A stretch of DNA of 53,119 bases, taken from Nitrospirota bacterium. GTDB lineage: Bacteria; Nitrospirota; UBA9217. Below, in pieces: positions 43,443 through 51,679 of this stretch. Position numbers and translations under genes: made by a program. Each line of letters opens with the position of its first letter. Position 1 is the first letter of the stretch. Location of the stretch: the NCBI GenBank assembly GCA_035516965.1, contig DATIZR010000118.1, positions 1 through 53,119 on the forward strand, written 5' to 3'. The notes beneath the pieces were generated by a model. It did no database searches, was not told the origin of the DNA, and saw only the letters and a program-made list of their open reading frames with translations.

Positions 43443-43845
43443 ATGAGCAATAAAATTCATATAATTGATACGAAACAATGCCGAATTGACATCGTTCCCC
43501 GTAAGCTTCCCGGTAAGCATGGGGCTTTCCGCATGAATGACTGCGTGAACATCGGGAGCATTTACGTCGAGCACGGCATGCCTGATGAAGGCATGCGGGA
43601 GTTCATGTTCGTCCCGCAACTCAGGAGCCTCGACGACATCGACACTGCCAGCCTCTTCGTCAACAGGGGGTTCTGTTATCTTAGAAAGTGCCTTCCGGAC
43701 CGGGCGATCGAGTTCTACTCTGAGACGGTCCCGGTGAACCCGAATGACGGATGGTCTATGACTACCTGGCCAGGGCATGGGGATGAGGGACAAGGCAGCG
43801 GAGTTCCTGGGCAAGGCCCACGGCCTGAACCCTGACAAGTATTGA
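43443..43845 (+). pseudogene. Tetratricopeptide-like protein, frameshifted
   Basis: The first frame (from ATG 43443) contains a TPR-like stretch, FVNRGFCYLRKCLPDRAIEF then YSETVPVNPNDG. It then shifts: VYDYLARAWG and finally MRDKAAEFLGKAHGLNPDKY, ending at TGA 43845, are read in other frames. Together they make tandem TPR-like units, so the gene appears disrupted by two small indels. An assembly error remains possible. Confidence 0.5.
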
Positions 43846-43877
43846 GCCTCCGGTCCGCCCTCAAGCCGCTCCAGGAC

Positions 43878-43910
43878 AAAAAAAACCGCTGTCTCAGTGA
43901 GACAGCGGTT
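43878..43910 (-). terminator. Rho-independent terminator of the hesB-like gene
   Basis: A perfect 12-bp stem (AACCGCTGTCTC with its complement) and 3-base loop, followed on the minus strand by eight T residues. It lies 30 bp beyond the stop of the hesB-like gene. Confidence 0.85.
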
Positions 43911-43939
43911 GCGGGAAGGCAAAAAAGATGGTCCGGTGA

Positions 43940-44242
43940 TCAGCAGCTGCTGCAAGAAGAGCCGCAGCTTGACTGCATCCCCGAAAGGATAAAACCCTGT
44001 TTATCGTTGAAATCGATGTTCGTGTTCTCAAGCATTATGTTGGCGCGCTCCTCAACGAACACCCTGAGTCCGCTCAATTCGAGCGTCGTATCGCCCCGCA
44101 GGGCTTCCTTGGCTATGTCCATAGCCAGTGACGGGCTTCAGCCGCCCGGCACGGTGAATATGCGCACCCCGTCGCCGGCCTTGCCCTGTGCCACAACAAT
44201 TTCCTTGAACTTCGTGACTGCATTGTCTGTCAGACTTACCAT
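43940..44242 (-). CDS. HesB/IscA-like protein, predicted selenoprotein (UGA at codon 35)
   Basis: A 100-residue A-type Fe-S carrier-like protein if TGA at 44140-44138 is read as selenocysteine. Before it stand MVSLTDNAVTKFKEIVVAQG and GVRIFTVPGG; after it SPSLAMDIAKEAL and LRVFVEERANIMLENTNIDF. The TGA occupies the position of the conserved first Cys in the family's GGC motif, and the C-terminal cysteines are present and expanded (SCGSSCSSC). A GGAGG ribosome-binding site precedes ATG 44242, and a terminator follows the true stop. HesB-like selenoproteins are a known bacterial family. The alternative is a pseudogene with a nonsense mutation, but both sides of the TGA remain well conserved. 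Confidence 0.75.
44111..44126 (-). promoter_or_regulatory. SECIS-like hairpin
   Basis: In the mRNA, GGCUAU-GGAC-AUAGCC forms a perfect 6-bp stem with a G-starting tetraloop. It begins 12 nt after the UGA, placing the loop about 18 nt downstream. This fits the bacterial SECIS rule: loop 16-37 nt from UGA, with G in the first two loop positions. Confidence 0.65.
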
Positions 44243-44344
44243 ACTTCCTCCCGATGAATTTCAATTCCTTCTAAAATTGTTCCGTATAGTACCAATATGT
44301 TCTCATTCCTGCAACTGTTTTTTTCTTCGTTCTGAGCTCCCCGC

Positions 44345-44779
44345 CTATACTTTTTTTCCGCCGCCGGACGGGACATCCTTGAGAAAAAGCTGTATTTTCC
44401 CCCTGATCTCGTCCCTCGCTCGCCTGAAATCATTCATGATCATTGCATCGGTGCCCCGCGCCAGGATCGGGTCCTTGATGGGCCAGTGAAGCCGTTTGAG
44501 AGAGGGAGGCGTCCAGGGGCAGGCCTCGGCGGCGTTGTCGCAAAGCGTGATGACGACATCCATGCTGCGCATGAGCACTGCGTCGATCTCCTTGGATGTC
44601 TGGCCGGAGATATCGATGCCGGCTTCCTTCATGACCGCCATGGCCCGGGCGTTCACTCCCGCGGCCATGAGTCCGGCGCTGAAGGCTTCGACCCTGCCTT
44701 TGCCGAGCTCGCGGGCGAACCCTTCCGCCATCTGGGAGCGGCAGGAATTGCCGGTGCACAGGAACATCACTTTCATCAT
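44345..44779 (-). CDS. arsC: Arsenate reductase, thioredoxin-coupled type
   Basis: A 144-residue low-molecular-weight phosphatase fold enzyme that reduces arsenate to arsenite. The P-loop is CTGNSCRS (Cys8 to Cys13), the redox pair is Cys80 and Cys87 in LCDNAAEACPW, and the Asp of the DP motif is in WPIKDP (about 103). These three features distinguish ArsC from ordinary LMW phosphatases. The ATG is four bases after the apbE stop, so the two are translated together. No arsR or efflux gene is nearby. Confidence 0.88.
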   Translation of the reverse strand: MMKVMFLCTGNSCRSQMAEGFARELGKGRVEAFSAGLMAAGVNARAMAVMKEAGIDISGQTSKEIDAVLMRSMDVVITLCDNAAEACPWTPPSLKRLHWPIKDPILARGTDAMIMNDFRRARDEIRGKIQLFLKDVPSGGGKKV

Positions 44780-44783
44780 ACGT

Positions 44784-45776
44784 TCACTTGCGGGCACCCG
44801 CCTCCATCGTCTTGATCCCGTCGGTCATGAAGGTCCGGCCTCCCTCATCCACGATGATCGCCTCGGCCCCCGCCTGTTTCACGATCTTCATGCCCTCTTC
44901 CGGACCCAGGATGAAGGGCGCCTTGGCAAGCGGATCGATCAGCGAGCCCTGGTCCCCGATCAGCGTGGCCGAGATGACGCCGGTAGACGGCTTGCCGGTC
45001 CTGGGGTCGATGATATGATGGTACCGCTTGTTCCCCCTGATGACGAAGCGTTCGTAATCGCCGGACGTGGTGATATATTTGTCGCTCAGCCCCAGCACGA
45101 TCAGCGTCTTGTCCCGCTCTCGGGGATGCTGGACGCCGATCCGCCACGGTGTTCCGTCCTCCCGGCGTCCCATCACCCAGATGTCCCCCGCCAGCGCGAT
45201 CACGGCATTGTCGATGCCGTGTGCCCTGAGCAGGTCCCTGACCCGGTCGGCGATGTAACCCTTCATGCCCCCCAGGTCCATGATCATGCCCGGTCTCTTC
45301 AGGAAGATGGTCGAGGCCTTGCGGTCGACGACGATGTTCCGGTAGTTCACAAGGGGCTTCACCCTGGCGATCTCCGAGTCGGTCGGGACCGTCCCCTCCT
45401 TGAGCCTCATCTGCCACAGCACCACGAGCGGGCCGATCGTGATGTCAAAAACGCCGCCCGACAGCTCCGAGACGCGGCGCGCGGATTCTACCGCATCGAT
45501 CATCTCGGGCGATACCACGACCGGGTGGCGGCCGGCGGCCTCGTTTACCTTCGATACCTCGCTGTCGATCTTGTAGAGCGACATCATCCGGTCGAAGCGC
45601 CGGACCTCGTCCATGGCGGCATCGATGGCGGCCCCGCCCCCCGCCCTGCTCTTCGCGACGACCGTGATGGTGACATCCGTGCCCATGATGGGCTCGGTCT
45701 TCTGGACCGTCCTGACACGGCTGCATCCCGCGACGGCAAGCGCGAGCAGCATGGCGAGGAGTATCGTCTGTTTCAT
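44784..45776 (-). CDS. apbE: FAD:protein FMN transferase (ApbE), lipoprotein
   Basis: A 330-residue enzyme that attaches FMN covalently to Thr of target flavoproteins (RnfG/NqrC-type). It has a lipoprotein signal with lipobox LAVAGC (lipid Cys18), so it is anchored on the periplasmic side. The family motifs are EPIMGTDVTITV, DLGGMKGYIADRV, ALAGDIWVMG and HHIIDPRTGKPSTG, with a metal-site Asp/Thr region near SLIDPLAKAPFILG. The ATG at 45776 has GGGGG upstream. No rnf or nqr target gene is present in the window. Confidence 0.9.
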   Translation of the reverse strand: MKQTILLAMLLALAVAGCSRVRTVQKTEPIMGTDVTITVVAKSRAGGGAAIDAAMDEVRRFDRMMSLYKIDSEVSKVNEAAGRHPVVVSPEMIDAVESARRVSELSGGVFDITIGPLVVLWQMRLKEGTVPTDSEIARVKPLVNYRNIVVDRKASTIFLKRPGMIMDLGGMKGYIADRVRDLLRAHGIDNAVIALAGDIWVMGRREDGTPWRIGVQHPRERDKTLIVLGLSDKYITTSGDYERFVIRGNKRYHHIIDPRTGKPSTGVISATLIGDQGSLIDPLAKAPFILGPEEGMKIVKQAGAEAIIVDEGGRTFMTDGIKTMEAGARK

Positions 45777-45845
45777 CGGAATTCCCCCGGGGAAATGAGC
45801 TGATAAAGGACAAGACGGCGGCGTGGATCGCAAGGAGATAATTGA

Positions 45846-46592
45846 CTAACCCTTGCCTACTTTTTTCCTGATCAGCATTCCGCGAGCTGCCGTGCGGACG
45901 CCCTCGGGTACGTTCTTGCTTTTTTCCAGGATTCCGAGATCACGCTCGGTCATGCGCGGAATGAACCCGAGCGAAACGCCGACGGGCGTCTTCGGGTTGA
46001 ACACCAGCGCGGCCGCGACCGAGTTCTTTCTCGTCCATTCCGTGTTGGCCCCGATCTTGCGCATCACGTCTTCGCTCAGATTCTGGGACTTGGCAAAGGA
46101 CTCCACCTCGGCTATCGTGACCCGGGGATTGTTCAGCACGGACAGGGATATCTGCTTGCTCGACTCCCGGATGAGGATCCCCCGCGCTTCCTTGGCGCCG
46201 GTCAGCGCGAGCTTGATCTTCTGGGACGGCTTCATCTTGAGGATGATCTGCGTCGTGTTCAGCTTCTTCCGCCCGCTCTCCGCTTCGGCCTCAGCGGTGA
46301 CCACATCGATCACCCGCGTGCCGCTGATGAAGCTCCTGATCTCATCGGATGCGGTAAGGGCGATGAAGGCCAGCGTCGTTTCGGAGAGGTTGGGGCACCG
46401 GACCAGCTCGCGCAGGACTTCCTCGTCATCGTAGTAGGTCTGGGCGATCTGCTCGAGGATCGAGTCCGGTGTGCGCACGTCGAGGATGATGCTGCGGAGC
46501 GAGATCGGCGAACAGTGGTCTATATCGAGCGGGAGCTGTTTTCTCCTCGCTGACCGGGCAAGGATCATGATCCACTTGGAACTGGCTTCCAT
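45846..46592 (-). CDS. Conserved helical-repeat protein of unknown function
   Basis: A 248-residue soluble protein made almost entirely of predicted helices in short repeats (for example SILEQIAQTYYDDEEVLREL, NLSETTLAFIAL, LSEDVMRKIGAN), similar to HEAT or leucine-rich-variant repeats. The C-terminal third contains NSVAAALVFNPKTPVGVSLG, a phrase shared by several pairs of helices. No catalytic motif is seen. GAGAGG precedes the ATG and a perfect consensus promoter lies 64 bp upstream. Confidence 0.6.
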   Translation of the reverse strand: MEASSKWIMILARSARRKQLPLDIDHCSPISLRSIILDVRTPDSILEQIAQTYYDDEEVLRELVRCPNLSETTLAFIALTASDEIRSFISGTRVIDVVTAEAEAESGRKKLNTTQIILKMKPSQKIKLALTGAKEARGILIRESSKQISLSVLNNPRVTIAEVESFAKSQNLSEDVMRKIGANTEWTRKNSVAAALVFNPKTPVGVSLGFIPRMTERDLGILEKSKNVPEGVRTAARGMLIRKKVGKG

Positions 46593-46655
46593 CTGCCGCC
46601 TCTCTTCGTCCCCCCACGATCGCGCGGCCGACGGCGCCGCGTAAAATACGGTGAA

Positions 46656-46684
46656 ATTATACTGATCGCACGGGATGTTGTCAA
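46656..46684 (-). promoter_or_regulatory. Consensus sigma70 promoter
   Basis: On the minus strand TTGACA (46684-46679), exactly 17 bp, TATAAT (46661-46656), with a leader of about 55 nt before the helical-repeat gene. It is the strongest promoter in the window. Confidence 0.8.
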
Positions 46685-46705
46685 GGAAAGGGGTCCGGAG
46701 GCTGC

Positions 46706-46912
46706 CTACGAGGTCTTATACCCCGCCTCGACGACCGCAGCGGAAAGCTTGTTCTTACCGGTCTTCGCGTCGTCATAGGTCACTACCGCCTCGGCCTTCT
46801 GCAGGTCGACCTGTGCGTCCTGCACGCCCGGAACCGCTTTGAGCGCCTTGGCTACGCGCATCACGCAATGATTGCAGGTCATTCCCTGGACCTTCAGCGT
46901 CGTCTTAGCCAT
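46706..46912 (-). CDS. CopZ-like heavy-metal-associated domain protein
   Basis: A 68-residue soluble ferredoxin-like metallochaperone. The metal-binding motif is GMTCNHC (Cys13 and Cys16), typical of Cu(I) or similar soft-metal binding proteins. The start has AGGAGGT at 7-nt spacing. No copper ATPase is in the window; a YtkA-like lipoprotein and a two-component system upstream may share the metal theme (inference). Confidence 0.88.
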   Translation of the reverse strand: MAKTTLKVQGMTCNHCVMRVAKALKAVPGVQDAQVDLQKAEAVVTYDDAKTGKNKLSAAVVEAGYKTS

Positions 46913-46957
46913 GTTCAGTACCTCCTGGGGGAGAAAGAGTTATGATAAAGTGCAACC

Positions 46958-46985
46958 ATAATACAGGAATTCGCCGCTGTTGCAA
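46958..46985 (-). promoter_or_regulatory. Promoter of the CopZ-like gene
   Basis: On the minus strand TTGCAA (46985-46980), 16 bp, TATTAT (46963-46958); leader about 40 nt. Confidence 0.55.
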
Positions 46986-47054
46986 AGACTTTTCTCGCGC
47001 GTCCCCTGTCCTGCCATGGGCAACCCCGCAGCCGCGGTTCATCCGGGGCTCGTG

Positions 47055-48407
47055 CTATTTTATCCCGTATTTCTCCAGGCGGTAAATAAGGGTTGGCCTC
47101 GTGATCCCCAGGTATTCGGCCGCGCGGGTCTGGTTGTTGTTGTGCTTTTCGAGGGCCTTGATTATCAGGTTCTTTTCCAGCTCTTCCAGTCGTATGCCCT
47201 CATCGGGGAGGTTCAGGATGATGCTCTCGACGCTCGTCTTTTCATTCTTGAGCTTGTCCGGCAGGTCCTCGGCCGTGATGATATCCCCCCGCCTGAGCAC
47301 CGATGCACGCTGGACGACGTTCTCCAGTTCGCGCACGTTGCCCGGCCAGCCGTAGTCCGTGAGCAGCGAGAGTGCGTCCTGGTCCAGCCGAACCGCGTCA
47401 GAGGGATTGAACTTTTTCAGAAAATGACCTGCCAGAAGCGGCACATCCTCCCGGCGTTCCCGGAGGGGCGGGATATGCAGGGTGACCACGCTCAGCCGGT
47501 AGTACAGGTCCTCGCGATAGCTGCCCTCCCGCACGGCGCGCTCGATGTCCCTGTTCGTGGCCGCTATGATGCGCACGTCCACGGGAACCGGGTGTCTGCC
47601 ACCCACGCGGTCCACCTGGCGCTCCTGGAGCGCCCGGAGGATCTTTGCCTGCAGGTCCACGCGCAGGTCTCCGATCTCGTCGAGGAACAGCGTTCCGCCC
47701 CCGGCAAGCTCGAATTTTCCCTCATGGTCCCTGACGGCGCCGGTGAACGCGCCCTTCGCGTGTCCGAACAGCTCGCTCTCGATCAGGTTCTCCGGGATCG
47801 CAGCGCAGTTGATCGCCACGAAAGGACCGTCGGAGCGGCCGCTGTTATAGTGGATGCCCTTTGCCAGGAGCTCCTTGCCGGTCCCGCTCTCGCCCGTGAT
47901 GAGCACGCTCGCGTCGCTCGCCGCGACCCGCCCGGCCATCTCGAGCACGTCCCTGATCCTGTTGCTCGTGCCGATGATTGCGTCGAAGCGGTACCGGTCG
48001 TTCACCGCCGTGCGCAGCTCCGCGTTCTGGCGCTCCAGGCGGCGCATTTTGAGCGCCTTGTCCAGGGTGATCCGGAGCTCATCGCGGTTGAACGGCTTCG
48101 TGATGTAGTCGAAGGCGCCTTGCCGCATCGCCTCGACCGCACTCTCGATCGTGCCGTAGGCGGTTATGACGATGACCGGGACCGCCTCGTCGCGCTCGCG
48201 GACCCTGGCGAGCACCTGCATGCCGTCCATGCCCGGCATCGTGATGTCCGTGATGACTGCGTCGAAAGAGCCCGCGTCAAGCAGCCGCAGACCTTCTTCG
48301 CCGCTCGCCGCGGCCTTGACCGAGTATCCCGCCTCGGCCAGGCTGAACTCCATGACCCGTCGCAAGCTGTCGTCATCGTCTATCAGGAGAATTGTGGTCT
48401 TTTTCAT
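47055..48407 (-). CDS. NtrC-family sigma54-dependent response regulator
   Basis: A 450-residue transcription factor. The receiver domain (about 5-118) has phospho-acceptor Asp54 in VITDITMPG, Thr84 and Lys104. The AAA+ domain (about 145-375) has Walker A GESGTGKE (172-179), the sigma54-contact loop GAFTGA (219-224) and GGTLFLDEIGDL. A Fis-type helix-turn-helix, NQTRAAEYLGITRPTLIYRL, ends the protein. It would activate sigma54 promoters after phosphorylation by the adjacent kinase. Targets are unknown. The two genes are 129 bp apart. Confidence 0.92.
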   Translation of the reverse strand: MKKTTILLIDDDDSLRRVMEFSLAEAGYSVKAAASGEEGLRLLDAGSFDAVITDITMPGMDGMQVLARVRERDEAVPVIVITAYGTIESAVEAMRQGAFDYITKPFNRDELRITLDKALKMRRLERQNAELRTAVNDRYRFDAIIGTSNRIRDVLEMAGRVAASDASVLITGESGTGKELLAKGIHYNSGRSDGPFVAINCAAIPENLIESELFGHAKGAFTGAVRDHEGKFELAGGGTLFLDEIGDLRVDLQAKILRALQERQVDRVGGRHPVPVDVRIIAATNRDIERAVREGSYREDLYYRLSVVTLHIPPLRERREDVPLLAGHFLKKFNPSDAVRLDQDALSLLTDYGWPGNVRELENVVQRASVLRRGDIITAEDLPDKLKNEKTSVESIILNLPDEGIRLEELEKNLIIKALEKHNNNQTRAAEYLGITRPTLIYRLEKYGIK

Positions 48408-48536
48408 TAATCCAGCCTTCAGTCGGCAGCGCCTACGCTGCCCGCTTCGCCCTGTGGTCGTTCCGTTCGCATTTCAGTGTCAGAGAAGAACCGTCTCACG
48501 ACAGGGTCCCCGGAACCGCGGCAGGCACCTCTCTTT

Positions 48537-49640
48537 TCACACCGGAATCCTCACCAGGAACGTCGTCCCCCTGCCCGGCTCGCTCGCCACGTCTATTGTT
48601 CCCCGGTGGTTCTCAATGATCCGGTACGTGATCGCGAGGCCCAGGCCGGTCCCGTTCTTCTTGGTCGTGAAGAAGGGGCTGAAGAGCTTCTTCCGGTTCT
48701 CCTCGGATATGCCGGTTCCCGTGTCCGTGACCCTGACCTCGACGGCGCCGGCCGAGAGGCTGCTCGAGACGGTCAGCACGCCTCCATCCGGCATAGCCTG
48801 GATCGCGTTCAGGATGAGGTTCAGGATGGCCTGCTTCAACAGGCCCGCATCGAGGTTTCTCTCCCCGATGGAAGGATCGAGCTTTTTTTGAACCTGCACG
48901 CGTGCTTTCCGTGCCTCCTGGGCAGTGAGCGTGAGAACGGATTCGATGGCTTCATTCAGGTCGACGAAATGGAACTCCGGGTTTTTGGGCTTGGCGAACC
49001 CGAGAAACTCCTGGACGATCTGGTTCAACCGGTCCGATTCCTTCAGCAGGATCTGGATGAATTCGTATTTCGCCTCCTCCGGCGAATAGTCGTCCTTGAT
49101 GATCTCCACGGCTCCCTTGATGGAACCGAGGGGGTTGCGGATCTCGTGGGCCATGCCCGCGGACAGCTCTCCCAGCGCCGACAGCCGGTCCGCCCTCCGG
49201 AGCTGTTCCTCGGTCTGGAACAGGATGTCCGTCTGCTCCTTGAGCTTCCGGTGGGAATCGTCGAGCCTGCCGATGGCCTCCTCGTAGCGCAGTCGCTGGT
49301 TCCGCTCCATCTGGCTCAGGACTCCGGTCACGCCGCCGATGAACAGGTACAGGAACAGCTCAACGTAGTTGTAAATATCGAGGAAGGGATCATGCCAGTG
49401 CAGGAACAGATGGGGCGAGAACAGGACGCAGGATGTAATGGAGACGATCACGCCTCCCTTGATGCCGTACCAGTAAGCGGCCAGGATGATCGGCAGAATG
49501 TACAGGTGTCCGAGCAGTCCATGCAGCATGCCCGCCTGAACGCCCCCTGCCAGAAAGTGGAACGTGGTGATCAGCCCGAGCATTGCTGCGAGCACGATCG
49601 TTTTGATCCCCCGGATACGTTTATTGAACAGTGCGATCAT
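48537..49640 (-). CDS. Membrane sensor histidine kinase
   Basis: A 367-residue kinase. The N-terminal 105 residues contain about four transmembrane helices with short loops; no large periplasmic sensor domain is seen, so it may sense within the membrane. A coiled coil (about 112-150) leads to HisKA with His165 in SAGMAHEIRNPLGSIKG, and HATPase_c (about 255-367) with the N-box NLILNAIQAMPDGG, DTGTGISEEN and GTGLGLAITYRIIENHRG. It is the partner of the NtrC-type regulator that follows. Confidence 0.9.
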   Translation of the reverse strand: MIALFNKRIRGIKTIVLAAMLGLITTFHFLAGGVQAGMLHGLLGHLYILPIILAAYWYGIKGGVIVSITSCVLFSPHLFLHWHDPFLDIYNYVELFLYLFIGGVTGVLSQMERNQRLRYEEAIGRLDDSHRKLKEQTDILFQTEEQLRRADRLSALGELSAGMAHEIRNPLGSIKGAVEIIKDDYSPEEAKYEFIQILLKESDRLNQIVQEFLGFAKPKNPEFHFVDLNEAIESVLTLTAQEARKARVQVQKKLDPSIGERNLDAGLLKQAILNLILNAIQAMPDGGVLTVSSSLSAGAVEVRVTDTGTGISEENRKKLFSPFFTTKKNGTGLGLAITYRIIENHRGTIDVASEPGRGTTFLVRIPV

Positions 49641-49724
49641 AATAAACGACAGATGCCTTCGATGAGTTCATCCATCGTTCTTCATCTCTCGATCCTCGTC
49701 GCTCTTCCCTGCTGAATCCGTATG

Positions 49725-50120
49725 TTACCGAGCGTCCAGATTGAAGGTCGCCAAGGATGCCGGCTTGCCCGGGCGGGTCACCGACACTTCAGCCTTCCAT
49801 CCGCCCTCCATTGCGATATTGGCCGTAAAAGAGTAGGCATCACCCTTGGATACGGCCTGGGTGTTGAATTCCATGGGAGCCATTCCCGGCATGGGAGGCA
49901 TGTAATAGCGCACGTTCACAATCGCGTCGGTCACGGGTTTGCCCGACTGATCAACCGCCTTGATGGTGATCGTATTGTCGCCCTTGACGAGCGGATATTG
50001 GCTGGCCGTGAGGGTCATCTTCACATCACCTGCCGTTGCCTGACGCTCATAGCCTTTGGTGCAGGCAGAGAGCACTGCGACCAGCAGGAAAATCACGACT
50101 GCAGAGAAGGTTTTTTTCAC
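49725..50120 (-). CDS. YtkA/FixH-like lipoprotein
   Basis: A 131-residue lipoprotein with signal peptide and lipobox VLSAC (Cys20). The mature part has an immunoglobulin-like YtkA-type fold with VKGDNTITIKAVDQSGKPVTDAIVNV, the Met-rich loop YYMPPMPGMAPM and EGGWKAEVSVTRPGKPA. Met-rich loops of this kind are found in periplasmic copper-handling domains; copper binding here is inference. The GTG start at 50120 has GAGGAG at 8-nt spacing. It is upstream of the kinase gene by 84 bp. Confidence 0.7.
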   Translation of the reverse strand: MKKTFSAVVIFLLVAVLSACTKGYERQATAGDVKMTLTASQYPLVKGDNTITIKAVDQSGKPVTDAIVNVRYYMPPMPGMAPMEFNTQAVSKGDAYSFTANIAMEGGWKAEVSVTRPGKPASLATFNLDAR

Positions 50121-50158
50121 TCTGAGGCTCCTCGGTCACGGGATTTTTAATTTTAGCC

Positions 50159-50187
50159 AATCTAAACCAATAACTCAGGTTTGTCAA
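50159..50187 (-). promoter_or_regulatory. Promoter of the YtkA-like gene
   Basis: On the minus strand TTGACA (50187-50182), 17 bp, TAGATT (50164-50159); leader about 30 nt. Confidence 0.5.
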
Positions 50188-50301
50188 GAAATGACGGTTT
50201 TTGACGGCCCCTCTGCAAAAACAAGCCTTCGTATGAATGCTCTTAACTTCACGAGCCTCTCGATGATCCACTCAAAATGGCCGGGAAGGAATCAGGGCCT
50301 T

Positions 50302-50505
50302 CTATCCTGCTATGTAGACACCGGGATTTGCCGTATCCACGACCACGGCCCATGCCCAGTCTCTTCTCCACTGATAGCCTGCGTTAAAATCCTGGGGTAA
50401 CACCTGAGGAATATTGCCGTTCCTAATACCTTTGTTCGCGTTGTTTTTCAACAGCTTTTATAGAACAATACTGCCCTTGAGCCTGACGCGAGACAGGCAT
50501 GCCAT
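50302..50505 (-). pseudogene. Small interrupted reading frame, doubtful
   Basis: ATG 50505 with AGGAGG at 6-nt spacing starts a frame of 67 codons that is interrupted by a TAA at codon 16 (50460-50458) and then continues with protein-like sequence (IRNGNIPQVLPQDFNAGYQW then AWAVVVDTANPGVY) to TAG 50304. No family is recognised. It could be a decayed gene or chance. The rest of 50188-50537 shows nothing else. Confidence 0.25.
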
Positions 50506-50537
50506 CATGCGCCTCCTGGGTTAGTCATTGATTATGC

Positions 50538-50566
50538 TTGACACTATGGGGAAAATCTGATAAATT
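50538..50566 (+). promoter_or_regulatory. Promoter of the Lys-rich peptide gene
   Basis: TTGACA (50538-50543), 17 bp, TAAATT (50561-50566); leader about 30 nt before ATG 50602. Confidence 0.55.
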
Positions 50567-50601
50567 TAACCATTCTAAAAACGGAAAGGGGGTGAAAATC
50601 A

Positions 50602-50823
50602 ATGAAGAAGATTATCGCGCTTTTCACGGCAATGGCATTTGCTCTGACCCTCGGCGTTGCTTTCGCAGAGGAGAAGGCAGCCCCGGCTGGCGAGATGAAG
50701 GACATGAAGAAGGAAGAGAAGGCGCCGGCAAAGAAGAAGAAGTCAGCTAAGAAAGAGAAGAAGAAGAAGGCCGACAAGAAGACCGAAATGAAGAAGGACG
50801 AAATGGCTCCGGCAGCAAAGTAA
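50602..50823 (+). CDS. Secreted Lys-rich small protein
   Basis: A 73-residue protein with a clear signal peptide (about 1-22, cut near AFAEE). The mature part of about 50 residues consists almost only of Lys, Glu, Ala, Met and Asp (for example KAPAKKKKSAKKEKKKKADK). It is intrinsically disordered, very basic and without cysteine. Own promoter, AGGGGGTG ribosome-binding site and terminator make it a single-gene unit. Such peptides may bind anionic envelope polymers or DNA; no function is assigned. Confidence 0.7.
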   Translation: MKKIIALFTAMAFALTLGVAFAEEKAAPAGEMKDMKKEEKAPAKKKKSAKKEKKKKADKKTEMKKDEMAPAAK

Positions 50824-50882
50824 GTTACCTATACCGCTAATTCATTATACCGAGCGGAAAAAAGGTTTCTTGAGTGACTTTA

Positions 50883-50913
50883 AGCAGGCGGTTCAAAACC
50901 GCCTGCTTTTTTT
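50883..50913 (+). terminator. Rho-independent terminator
   Basis: A perfect 11-bp stem (AGCAGGCGGTT with its complement), 3-base loop and six T residues (50908-50913), ending the Lys-rich peptide gene. Confidence 0.9.
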
Positions 50914-50947
50914 ATTCCCCTCCGACCTTTCCTTGATTCACTTATTG

Positions 50948-51613
50948 TCAATCCCACCACAGGAACAGCCTTTTCGTCTTCTGGATGTCCCGGGCAAGGT
51001 CGGCCGTGCTCCCCGGGCCCTGGTCCACGGCGTCGGGGCAGAAATCATACACTTCCTCGGCGAAAGCCTTCAGGTCCTGCGGCAGCGTTTTGAACTCGAT
51101 CTCGACCCAGTCGTTATCCGCGCCGATGACTTCGAAGGGAGCGGTCTTGCCCCATTCAGTGAGCCGGTCGATCACGTCCTGGTTTGAAATGTCGTACTGG
51201 TCCCCGTCGGTGTGCATGATCCGCAGGATCTCAAGCTGATCGGTCCCCTTGAGCACGCCGATCTTGTCCGTCCTGGTATTTGCATTCATCTCGATGACGA
51301 AAGCCATGTATTTTATCGGCGCGAGCCTCTTTTTCAGGGACTCAAGGACCACGTCCGTCTTGTCATTCGGAACGGATAGGTACACCCCGTCAACGATGAC
51401 CTGGAAATCATTTGCATCATAGCCGGACATCCGGTGGATTTCCCCGCCTCCCGATTCCTCCTGCATGATGGCCAGCACCTGTCGGTCGAAATTTACAGCC
51501 TTTGCGACCATTTCGGCATGCGGGGAAAGGACGACCGGCTGATTCCATGCAGCGAGCAGTGATGCGGCCAAAATCAGAGCGAAAATCAGCAGCAGCCTGG
51601 ATCGCATTACCAT
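50948..51613 (-). CDS. Membrane-anchored DUF4253 protein
   Basis: A 221-residue protein with one N-terminal hydrophobic helix (about 5-23), a signal anchor or signal peptide. The C-terminal domain (about 120-221) is DUF4253: YDISNQDVIDRLTEWGKTAP, FEVIGADNDWVEIEFKTLPQ, DFCPDAVDQGPGS and the closing KRLFLWWD. DUF4253 domains are usually cytosolic and without a known activity, so the N-terminal membrane segment is unusual. ATG 51613 has GGAGGGG upstream. An extended -10 (TGGTAAAAT, minus strand) lies at 51680-51688. Confidence 0.75.
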   Translation of the reverse strand: MVMRSRLLLIFALILAASLLAAWNQPVVLSPHAEMVAKAVNFDRQVLAIMQEESGGGEIHRMSGYDANDFQVIVDGVYLSVPNDKTDVVLESLKKRLAPIKYMAFVIEMNANTRTDKIGVLKGTDQLEILRIMHTDGDQYDISNQDVIDRLTEWGKTAPFEVIGADNDWVEIEFKTLPQDLKAFAEEVYDFCPDAVDQGPGSTADLARDIQKTKRLFLWWD

Positions 51614-51679
51614 ATTCACCAACCCCTCCGTACCGTCTTCATCACTTCCCTGGAGAGAAGCGCTCTGCAAAGGCCAGCT

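Noticed and set aside
44138-44140. TGA in the hesB-like gene as a plain nonsense mutation
   Set aside because: Its position at the conserved Cys, the SECIS-like hairpin and intact downstream sequence favour selenocysteine; it remains the main alternative.
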